The position numbers and the translations under genes are program-made. From the NCBI GenBank assembly GCA_026545765.1, contig CM048840.1:81868877-81932876 (forward strand): a stretch of 64,000 nucleotides of DNA, read 5' to 3'. The first letter of the stretch is position 1, and each line of letters opens with the position of its first letter. This document shows positions 42,614 to 53,171 of the stretch, piece by piece. Source of the stretch: Plantago major. Taxonomy: Eukaryota > Streptophyta > Magnoliopsida > Lamiales > Plantaginaceae. The notes below the pieces were generated by a model. That model was not told where the DNA came from and did not search any database. It saw only the letters and a list, made by a program, of their open reading frames with translations.

Positions 42614-43920
42614 TTGATTAGACAATATTCTAACGTCTCATTTGGTCCTTTTTAGCGGTCTTTGTGAGTCTTTGTCTTTAGTTTTGTAGCCTTTTTTGTT
42701 CGTTTTTACGCTTTGGTGTTTTGTGTATATTTTGTAGAAATCGATGTCTTTTGAGCCGAATAAGAGCAAGCTGTTTAGCATGGCTCGTGGCGAGAATTCA
42801 TCCTTGTGGCGAGATTTTCTGAGCTTATGGAAATTGAAAGAAGGCTACTTGTGAGGAAATCGGTCCTTGTGGCGAGATTTAGCGAATGGTTATCTTCTAT
42901 GATTTAAGAAGGCTCGCTGCGGCGAGATTTTGCGAATGAACTCCTGACTTGAAGAAAGAAGGCTCGCCACGGCGAAGGGATTTTTCCGCCGCGGCGAGAT
43001 TATGCGAGAGCTATATATTTTTCGATTAAGAAGGCTCGCCGCGGCGAGCTATTCCTTCCGCCGCGGCGAGAAACGCAGGATCAGAGTTTTATTTTCCTTA
43101 TTAGATTAGAATTTTGATTCTTTCTTCCATACTTCTTTCTTTTAACCTAGTTTTGAAAGAAAAAAGCTCCTAGATACACACATTGACATTGAGACATCTT
43201 TGGAGCTTGGGTATTCATTGATTTTACTCATCAAGATTATTGGTATTGATTTCTCCATTGCTTTGTTCTTCACAATTCGTTCTTTACCTTCATCGATTGA
43301 ATTGTATGATCTTGCATGCGAATATCATCCTGTTTATGCTTTGCTTAATCAGTACCATGAATTCTTTCTTCCTTGATTCAATTATGAGTAGCTAAACCAC
43401 TCTGAATGCAGTAGTTATGTGAAGGTTATGCATATTCGTTTCTAGGGTTCATCAATCGTTCATATAGGTTCGTCTAGTATTAAATCTTCGTAAAACCTTC
43501 GATTCGATATGCTAGTATTAAATATTCGAAGTTGTTTTCGGTTAAGGATCGTGAATTGCCGACTCACCATTTCTCTAGTATTAAACTCTCAAATAACAAC
43601 TGTTGAATCGAATCGATTGCTTTTCTGTACACCGACCGTGTGACAAGTATGAATGATTGCTCTAGAACGAATTAGCATAACTGGATCATTACTACCGTGT
43701 TCGCTTTCTCTCTTTAATCAAATCAGTCTATTTACTTTACGTTAATCCAGCTTTAGAAGTACAAAAATCTCTAAAACCAAATCGTTATTTACAAATAACT
43801 GTTTGCTCTCATTCATTGCATAGCCTGATTAATTCCTTAGCGAACGATCATGTGGTTAGCTAGTCTGTTTACAACAACTTCTTACTACTTAGTTTTCTGA
43901 GTATTAATTTGAGCACATCA
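42614..43920 (+). repeat. 5' LTR of third Athila-like element (1307 bp)
   Basis: Starts TGATTAGACAATATTC and ends GAGCACATCA, closely like the inner element's LTRs. The GC-rich palindrome array is at about 42783-43075. Confidence 0.88.
42783..43075. repeat. GC-rich palindrome array in the third element's LTR
   Basis: About eight graded copies, from decayed (CTCGTGGCGAG) to perfect (CTCGCCGCGGCGAG near 43037), paired with a CCGCGGCGAGA partner 20-30 bp on. Confidence 0.75.
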
Positions 43921-43924
43921 AATT

Positions 43925-43942
43925 TGGCGCCGCTGCCGGGGA
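43925..43942 (+). other. Primer-binding site of third element
   Basis: TGGCGCCGCTGCCGGGGA, four bases after the LTR, matches tRNA-Asp with one or two changes. Confidence 0.88.
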
Positions 43943-44070
43943 GTTAATTCCTACTGTAGCGTGTGAGTGTAATATTTTATTTGCTTTTATTTCTTACCTG
44001 CGATTTCTGCACTAACAGAAACTAAGATTTTTCGAGGTTTTTGATTTTGTAGAGGAACCTTTGCAGGTTT

Positions 44071-46209
44071 ATGCCCGGTACAAGATCGCAAGGAACACCT
44101 TTGCAACCTCTAGTACCTGAGATCGATAGACACTACCATCAGCTTCGAAGACAGAACTTATCAGCTATTCAAATGGGTAACGTCAACGAGAATACTCCAA
44201 GAGTCAACGGTATTGTTGAGACCCCTGTGATCACTCATGGGACCTATATGCAGCCTGGTGAAATTAAGGCTGGGGGATCAGCTGTTGTGCTCTCTAACAA
44301 TGCTAGGAACATGGAGATCAAGTCTCATCACTTCCATGACATGCCTAAGTATTATGGGATGGCTAATGAGGATGTTATCCGGTTTCTCAAGGAGTTCGAG
44401 GGGCTGATTGCTAGGATTCCGCTTACTGTAGGCACAGTAACGGTTTCTGATGAGGAAATAAGGAAGAAGGTCTTTCCCATGTGTATGTAGGATAAAGCAA
44501 AGAGCTGGCTATTGAATCAACCTGAAGGTTCTCTGGCTACTTGGGATGATCTATACAGGGCCTTTATGAACAAGTTCTATCCAGCGGAGAAGACTAGGCA
44601 GCTTCGAGTGCAGATTGAGAAGTTCATGCAGATGAGTGATGAGAGCTTTTATGAGGCCAGGGAGCGATTCCTGAACTTTCTCTCTCAATGCCCTCACCAT
44701 AGGTTGAGTGAGATGGATTTATGATGCAAGTTCTATGAGGGACTCGACTGGGAAGCACAGAACATGGTGGATATGACCGTGGATGGCTCTATCGTTACGG
44801 CATCTCCGGCTGCATTAAATGAGGCTTTTGAGAAGCTTACTGCCATTTCACAGCTTAAGGGAACTAGAGGTAGACCAATGAGAGCTGAAGTAAAAGCCGT
44901 GGAGCAACAAACACCAGGCCCTAGTACTATTGAATTGGCAGAACAGATTAAGGAGATGAGGATGCTTGGCTCCAGTTAATGAGAGGTGTAATCTGTGTGG
45001 TAATTTCGGGCATGGTGCTAGTATGTGTAGACTTCCTGAGACTACGGGGGAGAACCCAACTCCGGAGATTATTTGGTGGGTGCAAAACAGGCAGCGTGGT
45101 GGTTGGCAACCAAATTCGGGAATGAATGCAAGTGCTACTAAGGTGCAGCCCTTCAACCCCGATCGTTCCAATTTATCCTATGGAGGTAACTTCTATGAGA
45201 ATGCACCACAAAGAGTTCCGCACAAGAGTTCGATTCAGCGAGTTCCGTTTCGACAGCTCGTTTCAACACCAAAGACATGATTTCGGTCCCGCCTACTAGT
45301 GCACCACGAAATGCTCAGGAGATTAGAGCTCACATGGAGAGATCGGAGAGGTTCTGGGCAGAAGCACAGCGGAATCAAGCCAAGAATGACCAGAGGTTTG
45401 AGAGCATTGAGCAATCACAAAAGAGGTTAGAGAAGACTCTTGGTTATCTGGTCGGCGCCTTCCAACAAAGAGAGAAGGGTAAACTCCCCGCGACTATCGA
45501 GAATAACAGAGTACTTGCTGTGGAGGTAGCTTTTGACAAGCCAGGAGTAATGAAGACTGTTATTACGACTTGCACTTGTAACCATGATAAGGTGGTTTCC
45601 CAGGTTGAGGCACCACAGGTACATGAAGCAAGGAAGGTGATAACATCTGGTCCTGCGATTCCAGGAGAGAAGGCGAATGCAGGACCCACTCAGATGATCC
45701 AAAAGGAAGAGAAGAGCATTAGTGATGTAAACAGTTTCGATTTGGTTGTCGGGATGGGCAGTTCTTCTGAGGTTACAGGTGTTATTGATACCGGAGCTGC
45801 AGTTAACTTGATGACATTCGAGACTTATGAGGAACTCAACCTGAAGGGTCTAGAACCGAGAAGATGCTTTGTGACCATGGCTAATGGTACTCGAAGAAAA
45901 TGCATGGGAGTTGTTGAGGATGTCCCCGTAACCATTGGTGGAGATGTGTTTATGACTGATTTCGTGGTTGTCGAGTCACCGCAGGGGAAGATCAAAGAGA
46001 TGGACAAGGATATGCTTCTTCTTGGGGGCCCTTTCATTAAGGCTACTCGTATGATAGTCGATCTTTATGGCCGTACATGTACTATCCAGGTTTGCGGTGA
46101 GAAACGTGAGTTGCAAGCTGTCACCACATCATATTCTCCTGCACAGGTTGACACCAGAAATTACATTGCAGCACTCACCGGTCCACTCTACACCTATTCT
46201 CGCTCATGA
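44071..46209 (+). pseudogene. gag: Athila-type gag-protease, nearly complete but interrupted
   Basis: Starts at ATG 44071 (MPGTRSQGTPLQ). The capsid-type gag domain runs about 44330-44830 (KSWLLNQPEGSLATWDDLYRAF; ESFYEARERFLNFLSQCPHHRL), with a TAG at 44488 and a TGA at 44722. A frame change near 44970 leads to the zinc knuckle CNLCGNFGHGASMC (44993 onward). A second change near 45280 returns to the first frame for an Arg/Gln-rich linker and the protease: DTGAAVN (about 45787), then LLLGGPFI (about 46018). The frame ends at TGA 46207-46209, at nearly the same point as in the outer element, with no RT. Only two stops and two frame changes separate it from being open. Confidence 0.85.
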
Positions 46210-46270
46210 GTGAACCTGGGGACAGAGAAGGCTGGTAACCTCAAGCTCAATTAGCTCCAGCATGGAAGAA

Positions 46271-46284
46271 GTCGAGCTAACGAC
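46271..46284 (+). other. Hairpin after the protease end
   Basis: GTCG-AGCTAA-CGAC, equivalent to 22503-22516 in the inner element. Confidence 0.5.
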
Positions 46285-46428
46285 TATAAACAAAAGCCCC
46301 CTTTTGTTTTTCATTCATTTAAACTAATTTTTATTCCGTACACTTTCTTGTTATTTCGTATTATTAGACTATTTGTTTATGTGGTTTGCTTGTTTTTAGT
46401 TTAGTTGTGTCTCTGGAAGGTGGGACCT

Positions 46429-46509
46429 TTGCACTCATACGAGGAAACTCGTAAACTCTAGTTGAGGCTTGGAGTTTCGATCTTGCGACGCAAGGTTGAA
46501 CTAGTGCAA
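46429..46509 (+). ncRNA. Candidate structured RNA, four-way junction (copy 2)
   Basis: A perfect 7-bp closing stem (TTGCACT with AGTGCAA) encloses three hairpins. TACGAG-GAAA-CTCGTA at 46438-46453 has a GNRA loop. AACTC...GAGTT at 46454-46476 has a 13-nt loop (TAGTTGAGGCTTG). A 7-bp stem at 46480-46496 has a GAC triloop. Compared with copy 1, one base pair in each hairpin has changed on both sides. Confidence 0.6.
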
Positions 46510-46534
46510 GTGATTTTTTTTGCGAAAAATTCAC

Positions 46535-46700
46535 TCTCTCCGCGGCGAAGCATCTTGCTCGCCGCGGCGAGGTGGCCTCCGTTATCCTATTCATGCATTC
46601 GTAAGTTTTCGCCGCGGCGAGAGTCTATTTTTTTTTTCCAGTGTTTGTCTCGCAAGTTTCCGCCGCAGCGAGATTTATTCTTCGCCGCGGCGAGAGAAAA
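46535..46700. repeat. GC-rich palindromes upstream of the accessory ORF
   Basis: Five or more CCGCGGCGAG/CTCGCCGCGGCGAG copies end about 50 bp before the pyrimidine-rich leader, the same relation to a presumed promoter as in the LTRs. Confidence 0.7.
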
Positions 46701-46754
46701 ATCAGATTACGTAAAACTTCATGTGAAGCACTTCTTCACCGCTGTGAGCTAGGT

Positions 46755-46973
46755 TTTTCAATTCTTTTTTTTTCTTCTTCTTCTTCTTCACCGCCCCATT
46801 CCCTCTTCTTCCTCTTCCCGTTTCTTTTCCTTCCCTTCACTCCAATCTCCCTTCTCCCTCAATTCTCAACCAAATTCCCCCCATTCTCGTTGCAAATCAA
46901 CGGGTTTTTCCTATTCTCCCCGTTTCTTGCTTCACTTTCGTGTGTTTTCCACCCATTTCTTCGGATTCAACAG
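46755..46973 (+). promoter_or_regulatory. Pyrimidine-rich 5' leader (exon 1) of the accessory ORF
   Basis: A long T/C-rich tract (46767-46870) is followed by a canonical 5' splice site (ATTCAACAG|GTAAATTG) at 46973/46974. No ATG frame in it is supported, so it looks like an untranslated exon. Confidence 0.5.
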
Positions 46974-47387
46974 GTAAATTGGCTTGAACTTCCTTCTCTC
47001 TCTGTTTTTCGAGTTTACTTGAATTTTATGGTTGATCATCGTTAGTTGTTTTTGCTTGGGTGTAGTAGTTCGATTTTGATTGATGCATGGATTCCTTACT
47101 CATTGAATTTGGAACTTACTTGCGTTTTCCAATTGTTTGCACTACTTGCCCGTTTTTGCCAATTAATGCCATTTTGTTCCTCTTTGGCTATGATTATCAC
47201 TACTCCTATGCTTGTGAACTGATGTGAATCGAGTATTGGCCATGATATTGAATCTTCAGTTGGTTTGGGGAATTTTGCATTGTCCCCTGTTCCTTGCTCT
47301 TTTGTTGTTTCTGGCTCTTTGATCATGAATCGGTTTGGGGAGGTAGTTCTCTACCCCCATTGTTCTACACTAACACCTTTCTCGCAG
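46974..47387 (+). other. Predicted intron before the accessory ORF (414 nt)
   Basis: GTAAATTG donor and a CTTTCTCGCAG acceptor behind a pyrimidine-rich tract, six bases before the ATG at 47393. The interior is T-rich, as plant introns are. Confidence 0.55.
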
Positions 47388-47392
47388 GCAAT

Positions 47393-48492
47393 ATGTCTTG
47401 CAGAGCCACAGGCAGGAAACACCATAGAGGCGAGTCCAGTAGCACAGCCGGACAGAGTGGTCCCGTAGATGAGTTCTCCCACCTGTTCGTGGAAGGGAGG
47501 GGTTTTATGGAAGCAAATTTTATGGAGCGTAGGAAAGCATGGCCCGAGCGCGAATTAGCTCTTGATGAGCTGGAGGATGCTATCTACGCCCGAGTCTGGG
47601 CAAGGATCCGATATTTAGGCTGGAGCAAGCTCTTGACAGCAATTTCTATGACCAGTCGGTTCGGGAATTTGACATCAGCCTCCACGACTTGGATGACGGG
47701 GTGATGACGATTCACGGTGTCAGGATCCAGTTCTCACCTAGAAGCATTCGAATTCCTCCAGTGCAGGGTGTTCCAGGCAGAAGATGACAGGTACAGCCAC
47801 TGGGGCGACAATTTTCACAACCAGCAGTTTGAGAGGGACTTAGCCGAGTTTGTCCTTCTACCTGGTACCAATCCGGAGGACCACAGGACCAAAACCACCA
47901 TAGCCACCCACTTCCTCAAGCCATAGGTTCGCCTCTGGCAACATCTGATACAGTATAATGTGACCCCCAACTCACATTTTACCACTCTGACCCCTCCCAC
48001 AGCCCGCCTTATTCGAGCGAACATGAACGGGTAGCTTGTTGACGCCCTAGATATCATTATGGCGGCGGTTCAGTCCCGGAAGGCTAAAGGCAGTCTCCTC
48101 GATTTTCCATGCCTTATTACCAATATCTGCCGGTCCTTCAATGTTCCTTGTATTCAGGGCTCCGAGAAACCCAAAGGTGCTCTCTGAAATCCGCTAGTGC
48201 CAGAGTCGTCCTCGGCCGCCATCCAACTCCTATCAGGGACGCCGATGACACTGCAGAGCAGCCTTCTCCACCTGGTTCTTCTGACGTCCAGAGTTACTTC
48301 GAGCAGATGCAAGCACAGTTACAGGAGTGGGCAGGAACACAATATGCCCGGATTGAGGACCAGTACTCCCGCATCGAGGGGCACTACCGGCGACAGGAGG
48401 AGCGAGATAGGAGAACTGAAGCTAGGGAGCAGCGTGAGCTTGAGCGCTTGGAGAGGCAGGAGGCACTCTGGAAGGCGCAGCAGGATTTCTAG
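47393..48492 (+). pseudogene. Accessory ORF of third Athila-like element (putative plant transposon protein type), frameshifted
   Basis: The ATG at 47393 follows the predicted intron. The first part (47393-47704) has a Ser/Gly-rich start and the block FMERRKAWPERELALDELEDAIYARV typical of Athila accessory proteins. In another frame it continues NFYDQSVREF...VMTIHGVRIQFSPRSI (about 47640-47757), the core of the domain, then WGDNFHNQQFERDLAEFVLLPG (47798 onward). The C-terminal part (48109-48492) is Arg/Glu/Gln-rich and probably coiled coil. At least three frame changes or stops break it. Function unknown in this family; no envelope features are visible. Confidence 0.65.
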
Positions 48493-48636
48493 GAGCAGCA
48501 CTTCGGTGGTGGCCCTTATGGATCCGTGTGATCACCCCTGCTGAGACAACACTATGGTTGGTCATTCTATATAGTCGTTCTTACACTATTCATTTCTAGG
48601 GACTAGCACTTGTTTAGACAACACTATAGGTTTGGG

Positions 48637-49133
48637 GAGGTGGTCGACTGTATCTTTAGCTAATGTTGTCTCGTTTTGTACTCTATTTCTCATATTTGTA
48701 CTCTATTTCGTACTCTGTTTTTCATTTTTTATTTTTTATGTATTCTGTTCAAGTGGTATGTTAGCCACTTGTTTGTGTTATGTGACTGTGGTGGTATGTT
48801 AGCCACCTTTTCTGTGTTAGTTATATATTTCCTTTCTAGTGAGTCCAGTTTAAATGTTAGTATTTTCATTTTCTCTTGTGGTGAGTCTGAGTCAATTACC
48901 AAGTGGAACGTCTATTGCAAATGGTAAATTCTCTTGCTGCTTACGTTTTGTTTGATGTCTAGCTAGAAGTAGTGTAGTAGGCTCTTAATCCTGCAAGATC
49001 GTTTCTCTTGTAAATAGCAAGTCTGGTTAGCCCTGTAGTCCAAAAGACTGTGAGGAGCCTAGCCGAAGAAAAAATATCATACCGGCACCTGTTATTGTGT
49101 GATTTCCTGGGATGTGCCAGTTTTTACGTATTA
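48637..49133 (+). repeat. Start of a 3' unit of the third element, cut by SIRE copy A
   Basis: It opens with GGTTTGGGGAGG. It continues with the phrases found in units 1-5 (CTTGTAAATAGCAAGTCTG, CCGGCACCTG) until the copia LTR starts at 49134. The remainder must lie beyond the window. Confidence 0.7.
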
Positions 49134-50548
49134 TGTTAGGAATATCTGTTAGTATTTTGATCACTCATCACATGTTCTTATCTTAGCCAGAAAGGTGATT
49201 AAGTACTCTTGGTTCACTTGAACATTGTAAAAGAGGAAATCACTGAGTAAGATTAGTCTAGTAAATCTTGTATTAGGATTATAGGTCTATGAGTGTAATT
49301 TTTATTTCCAGAAGACCATGAAGATCAATCCTAGCAATGGAGCTTTTCTGAAGATTAGAAGACTGAAGATTGCACAAGATTTATGAAGACATCAAGGTTT
49401 AGTCTAACTCAGAAAGACTATGTCATTAATCCTTTCTTAAGTATATTTACTTACTTTTGAAATATGATTCTGGACATATGACATCATGAGTATGGAGCTT
49501 GCAAGCCATCAAAAAGGCTCATGTATCCGTTGAAGACTACAGGACAAGAAATAGTACAAGTTCATTAATTGCATCGGCATAAAAGCCGCTGAAGCACAGT
49601 CCTCTCTGAGACATGAGACAAGTACTTCTGAGTACTCATTTCAAGATAAATATGGACTGAATTTGAATTGTGTCTAACGGATAATCATTCCAACAACTCT
49701 CAAATTCATCTATATATATCACACACTTAGATGCTGAGAAATACACCTTAGAACGCTCTATCTTGCAAACTTACCATCAAGCAAAGTATTCTCTCAAGCA
49801 CTCTACTACCCTTTCTGAAAGCTTTCTGTTGCTCGAAGAATCACTAGTAGTTCTAAGTTGTCCTGAACCTTAACAAGAGATTGTTATTCATGAAAGAGTT
49901 GAATTATCAGATACCCTTTCTGAAGCTCATTATCCAGAACGGACATCAATTACTTGGGTCAGTAAAGAGCAGACTTCCATCCACTGAACAAGTGTATTAA
50001 GTAGTCTTGTTCTATTAGGCTCTCTGAAAACATAACTGAAAAGTTATACGAGAAGCCTCTCTGACAAACCTTATAACCTACACCATCAAGGCGTGGAGTA
50101 GAGGAAGTACTTGATTTGGGAAATCAAGGAATAACTCCAAGGTTATCTGAGTAGAGGAAGTACTTAGCTCTAGGAGCTGGGGAATAACTCAGGGGGAACA
50201 TTTGGTTGGGAACCATTTGTTTAAGAATCTTAGAATAGGATTATTGTAAGGTGAAACTCAATTATCTGTTCTAGTGAATTCTAGGTCTCAGAAAGACCGA
50301 AGTGGATTAGTTGGAGGATTACGCCACCTCCAGATACCACTATACTTACTGTGTCATTTACCTTCAGATTTACATTTCGTGAAAGCACACACACATACTT
50401 ATTGTTTCGCACTTACCTATCTTAAAGTCTTCAAGGCCTGAATTTAAGTATCGAAACCCCTGTGTTTCGAGAAACTGTTTATCGACAAAAGTTTTAAAAG
50501 ACTATTCACCCCCTCTAGTCTTTTACTTTGCCGTTATCTCGACCAACA
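49134..50548 (+). repeat. 5' LTR of SIRE copy A (1415 bp)
   Basis: Starts TGTTAGGAATATCTG and ends CGACCAACA. It is the reverse complement of 55610-57033 with scattered differences, showing both copies are one family. Confidence 0.9.
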
Positions 50549-50550
50549 AG

Positions 50551-50565
50551 TGGTATCGATCGAGG
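50551..50565 (+). other. Primer-binding site of SIRE copy A, diverged
   Basis: TGGTATCGATCGAGG lies two bases after the LTR. Only the first seven bases match the usual initiator-tRNA-Met site. Confidence 0.6.
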
Positions 50566-50662
50566 TTCACAAGCCTCCCAAGATCAACCTAGATCCCCAG
50601 ATAGGTGAAGGAACTTTGTCCCTTTCTGAGGACTATATAATTTGTGTGTTAAGTGTGTAGGT

Positions 50663-51533
50663 ATGTCTCTGAGTGATGCACCCGTTCTGAAGCCAGAAAA
50701 CTACGAGAAATGGAAGAACAACATGATGCTCCATCTGGAGGCCATTAGTGACGAGATGATCTATGTCATCAATGAAGGGCCTATCAAAATCAGACAACTC
50801 AAACAAGTTACTGAGGTGTTTGATGGAAGAAAAGCCTCAGACAAGGAAGATGGAAGTGAGGATGCGGCTGCTAGTGATAGTGGTCGTGTTGCTCATGGAA
50901 GCATTATGTATGAAGACAAGCCAAGAGAGCTCTGGACATCTGAAGATGCCAAGAGACATAGATTGGATGGTCAAGCTCATAATATCATCATCAGATCGAC
51001 ACCTGAGCACATACGGTAAAGCGTGGGTGCTAAAATGGCGAAAGTCACGCAATTGATTGAAGAAATCATGCTTAACTGAGAAAACCAAGGAAAACAAGTT
51101 CGAAGTTCTTAAATTGAAGTTCCAAAACTTCAAACAAGATCCCACTGAAACTCTGGAAGAACTTGATTTCAGGTTTACTACACTTATGAGTGATATGGCT
51201 GCACTTGGTGAAATCAACAGATACTCCCAGCCAGAAAAGATTAAGACTATTGTCAGAAGTCTCAATCAAAACTGGGAGCACACTAAGTTCTTTTATTTCA
51301 ACCAAGGGATGCCAAATATTACTCCAGTAGAGCTCTTCTCTCATCTTGCTACTGTAGACTATGAGACAACTCAGAGAGAACAAACAGCTGAAAAGTTGCA
51401 AAGTGTTGCTCTAGTTTCGCAAATTACTTCTGAAAAGAAGGATACCAAAGATGCATCTAAAGAAAATTCTCTTGCAGTAAGACACATGAAGAAATTTGTG
51501 AGTCAAGAGATTGAGAGAAGAAAAGCTAAATAA
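50663..51533 (+). pseudogene. gag: SIRE copy A gag, broken by a frameshift
   Basis: The ATG at 50663 begins MSLSDAPVLKPENYEKWKNNMMLHLEA, the usual SIRE gag start. A TAA at 51017-51019 ends this frame. The gag continues from 51057 (ENKFEVLKLKFQNFKQDPTETLEELDFRF..., SLNQNWEHTKFF) to a TAA at 51531. It packages element RNA. At least one indel near 51010-51050 separates the parts. Confidence 0.85.
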
Positions 51534-51584
51534 AAGCTGAAAAAGCATCTTGTCCCAAACTATCATCAGTACAAGAACATACAA

Positions 51585-53171
51585 ATGAACAACTCTCTGA
51601 ACACCCCCATTCAGAATGGTGTTAGTACTGAAGCTGCAGAAATAGGAAATGATGTCTGCTTCTATTGTCAAAAGCCTGGTCACTTCAAAAGAGATTGTCC
51701 TGCTTTAAACAAGCTCAAGACAGGTGACAAGAAGGACAGAAGAAATTTCAAGAGAAATCAAAGGGCCTTACTGACTGATGAAAGGAAGAAGATTCAAATT
51801 CAACTTGATGCTCTAGACATTGAGACAAATTCTGAAGATGAAGATTCAGATGACTCAAACCTACCATCACCAGAATTGTGTGGAATCACCCACGATGTAA
51901 TCGACTTTGGCCTTAAGAAGAATGAAATGTGTGGAGTTGCTGAGATTGCTGGTCCAGACATCTCCAACATTGAAATATGTCTTATGGCTGATGAGGTAAC
52001 TAATAATTCACAATTTCTGTACTATGAGAGTGATGATGGAATTGAGGATCTGGAGTTGGTCAAAAGTGAATTGGATCATTATGAGAAAGAATTTCTGGAA
52101 GCACAATCCAAAACCAGAATTCTAGAGGAAAGCAAAGAAACTCTTGAAAGAGAGGTTTCTGAGCTAACCAGAGTATCTGAGAACAAGAACGCTGAAATAG
52201 CCTTTCTGAAAACTCAGATATCTGAGAATGAAAATTCTCACAAACTAGCCTTGGATGAACTTAATAAGAAAATGATGAAGCTGCTTTCTGAGAATGAAGA
52301 ACTCAGAAAGAAAGAGCTATCCTTCCAATCTTATGCAAAGGCAAGTGACACTCTCACTGAGGTTCAATCCTATCTGAGAGATCTCTCTGAGAAAGGTGGA
52401 CTTGGACTTGATGAACAATCAAGTAATTCATCTCCTCTGAAGAAGAGTGATGAAAGGTTGACCTTTGTAAAAAGTCAACAGAATGATTCTTCAACCACCT
52501 ATAGCATTGGTCAGAAAGCTAGGGTAGTCGACAAAGGAAAAGGAGTTGTAACCCAGCCTTTGAAAAAACAACAAGTTCACAATAAACATGTGGATAAGGT
52601 TTCTGAAAAGAAACACAACCCTCAGATATTCAACCATCCACATTGCTGCATTACTAGGAAGGGAAGAATTGCTGGAATAGGCAAGTTCTCTACTGTACCA
52701 TTTTATGAAAATAATGATGGTGCAGAAACTAGTAAGGCTTCTGAAGAGTGCATTCAGAAAGCCAAAGGTGTTCGAAATGGCATTGGCTATCATGCTATTG
52801 GAAAGGTCCTTCTGCAACAATATAAGGATGGACAAGAACAATGGCGCAAGGCTGATATTGCACGTAGAAATAGACAGAATTGGAAGAAATCTCAAGCCAC
52901 TAAAAAACTGAATGCCAGAGCTAGAAGGAACTCGGCGAAAAGGCTAAGTTTCTTTGAAAAGCAACCCCAGAAACCCAGGGTCCAGAAAGCACCAAAGGGA
53001 ACACCTAGAAACACCCCAAGAAGGAAGATTGAGATCAAAATTATTGATTTTATTGCATCTCTTTCTGATCAAGTTAGACAAAAACAAACTCCCAAGAAAT
53101 TCACTAAAATGTGGATTTCTACTGGAAGAATGTTTAGTCTAAGTGGTTCTATCTCTGAGGCAAGAACCTAA
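51585..53171 (+). CDS. SIRE copy A zinc knuckle and coiled-coil linker of gag-pol
   Basis: A 528-codon open stretch. CFYCQKPGHFKRDC (CX2CX4HX4C, about residue 25) binds RNA. An acidic region and a long coiled coil (about residues 150-270, heptads rich in Leu, Glu, Lys) follow, then a basic segment (about residues 400-480). The palindrome CTTTCTGAG...CTCAGAAAG is embedded at 52284-52310. Its normal context is the gag-pol polyprotein; the start given is only where the frame opens. Confidence 0.75.
   Translation: MNNSLNTPIQNGVSTEAAEIGNDVCFYCQKPGHFKRDCPALNKLKTGDKKDRRNFKRNQRALLTDERKKIQIQLDALDIETNSEDEDSDDSNLPSPELCGITHDVIDFGLKKNEMCGVAEIAGPDISNIEICLMADEVTNNSQFLYYESDDGIEDLELVKSELDHYEKEFLEAQSKTRILEESKETLEREVSELTRVSENKNAEIAFLKTQISENENSHKLALDELNKKMMKLLSENEELRKKELSFQSYAKASDTLTEVQSYLRDLSEKGGLGLDEQSSNSSPLKKSDERLTFVKSQQNDSSTTYSIGQKARVVDKGKGVVTQPLKKQQVHNKHVDKVSEKKHNPQIFNHPHCCITRKGRIAGIGKFSTVPFYENNDGAETSKASEECIQKAKGVRNGIGYHAIGKVLLQQYKDGQEQWRKADIARRNRQNWKKSQATKKLNARARRNSAKRLSFFEKQPQKPRVQKAPKGTPRNTPRRKIEIKIIDFIASLSDQVRQKQTPKKFTKMWISTGRMFSLSGSISEART

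Noticed and set aside
46520..46752. Protein-coding frames over the GC palindromes
   Set aside because: They are caused by the palindrome repeats themselves; the translated text is only repeated Arg/Ala/Ser words.
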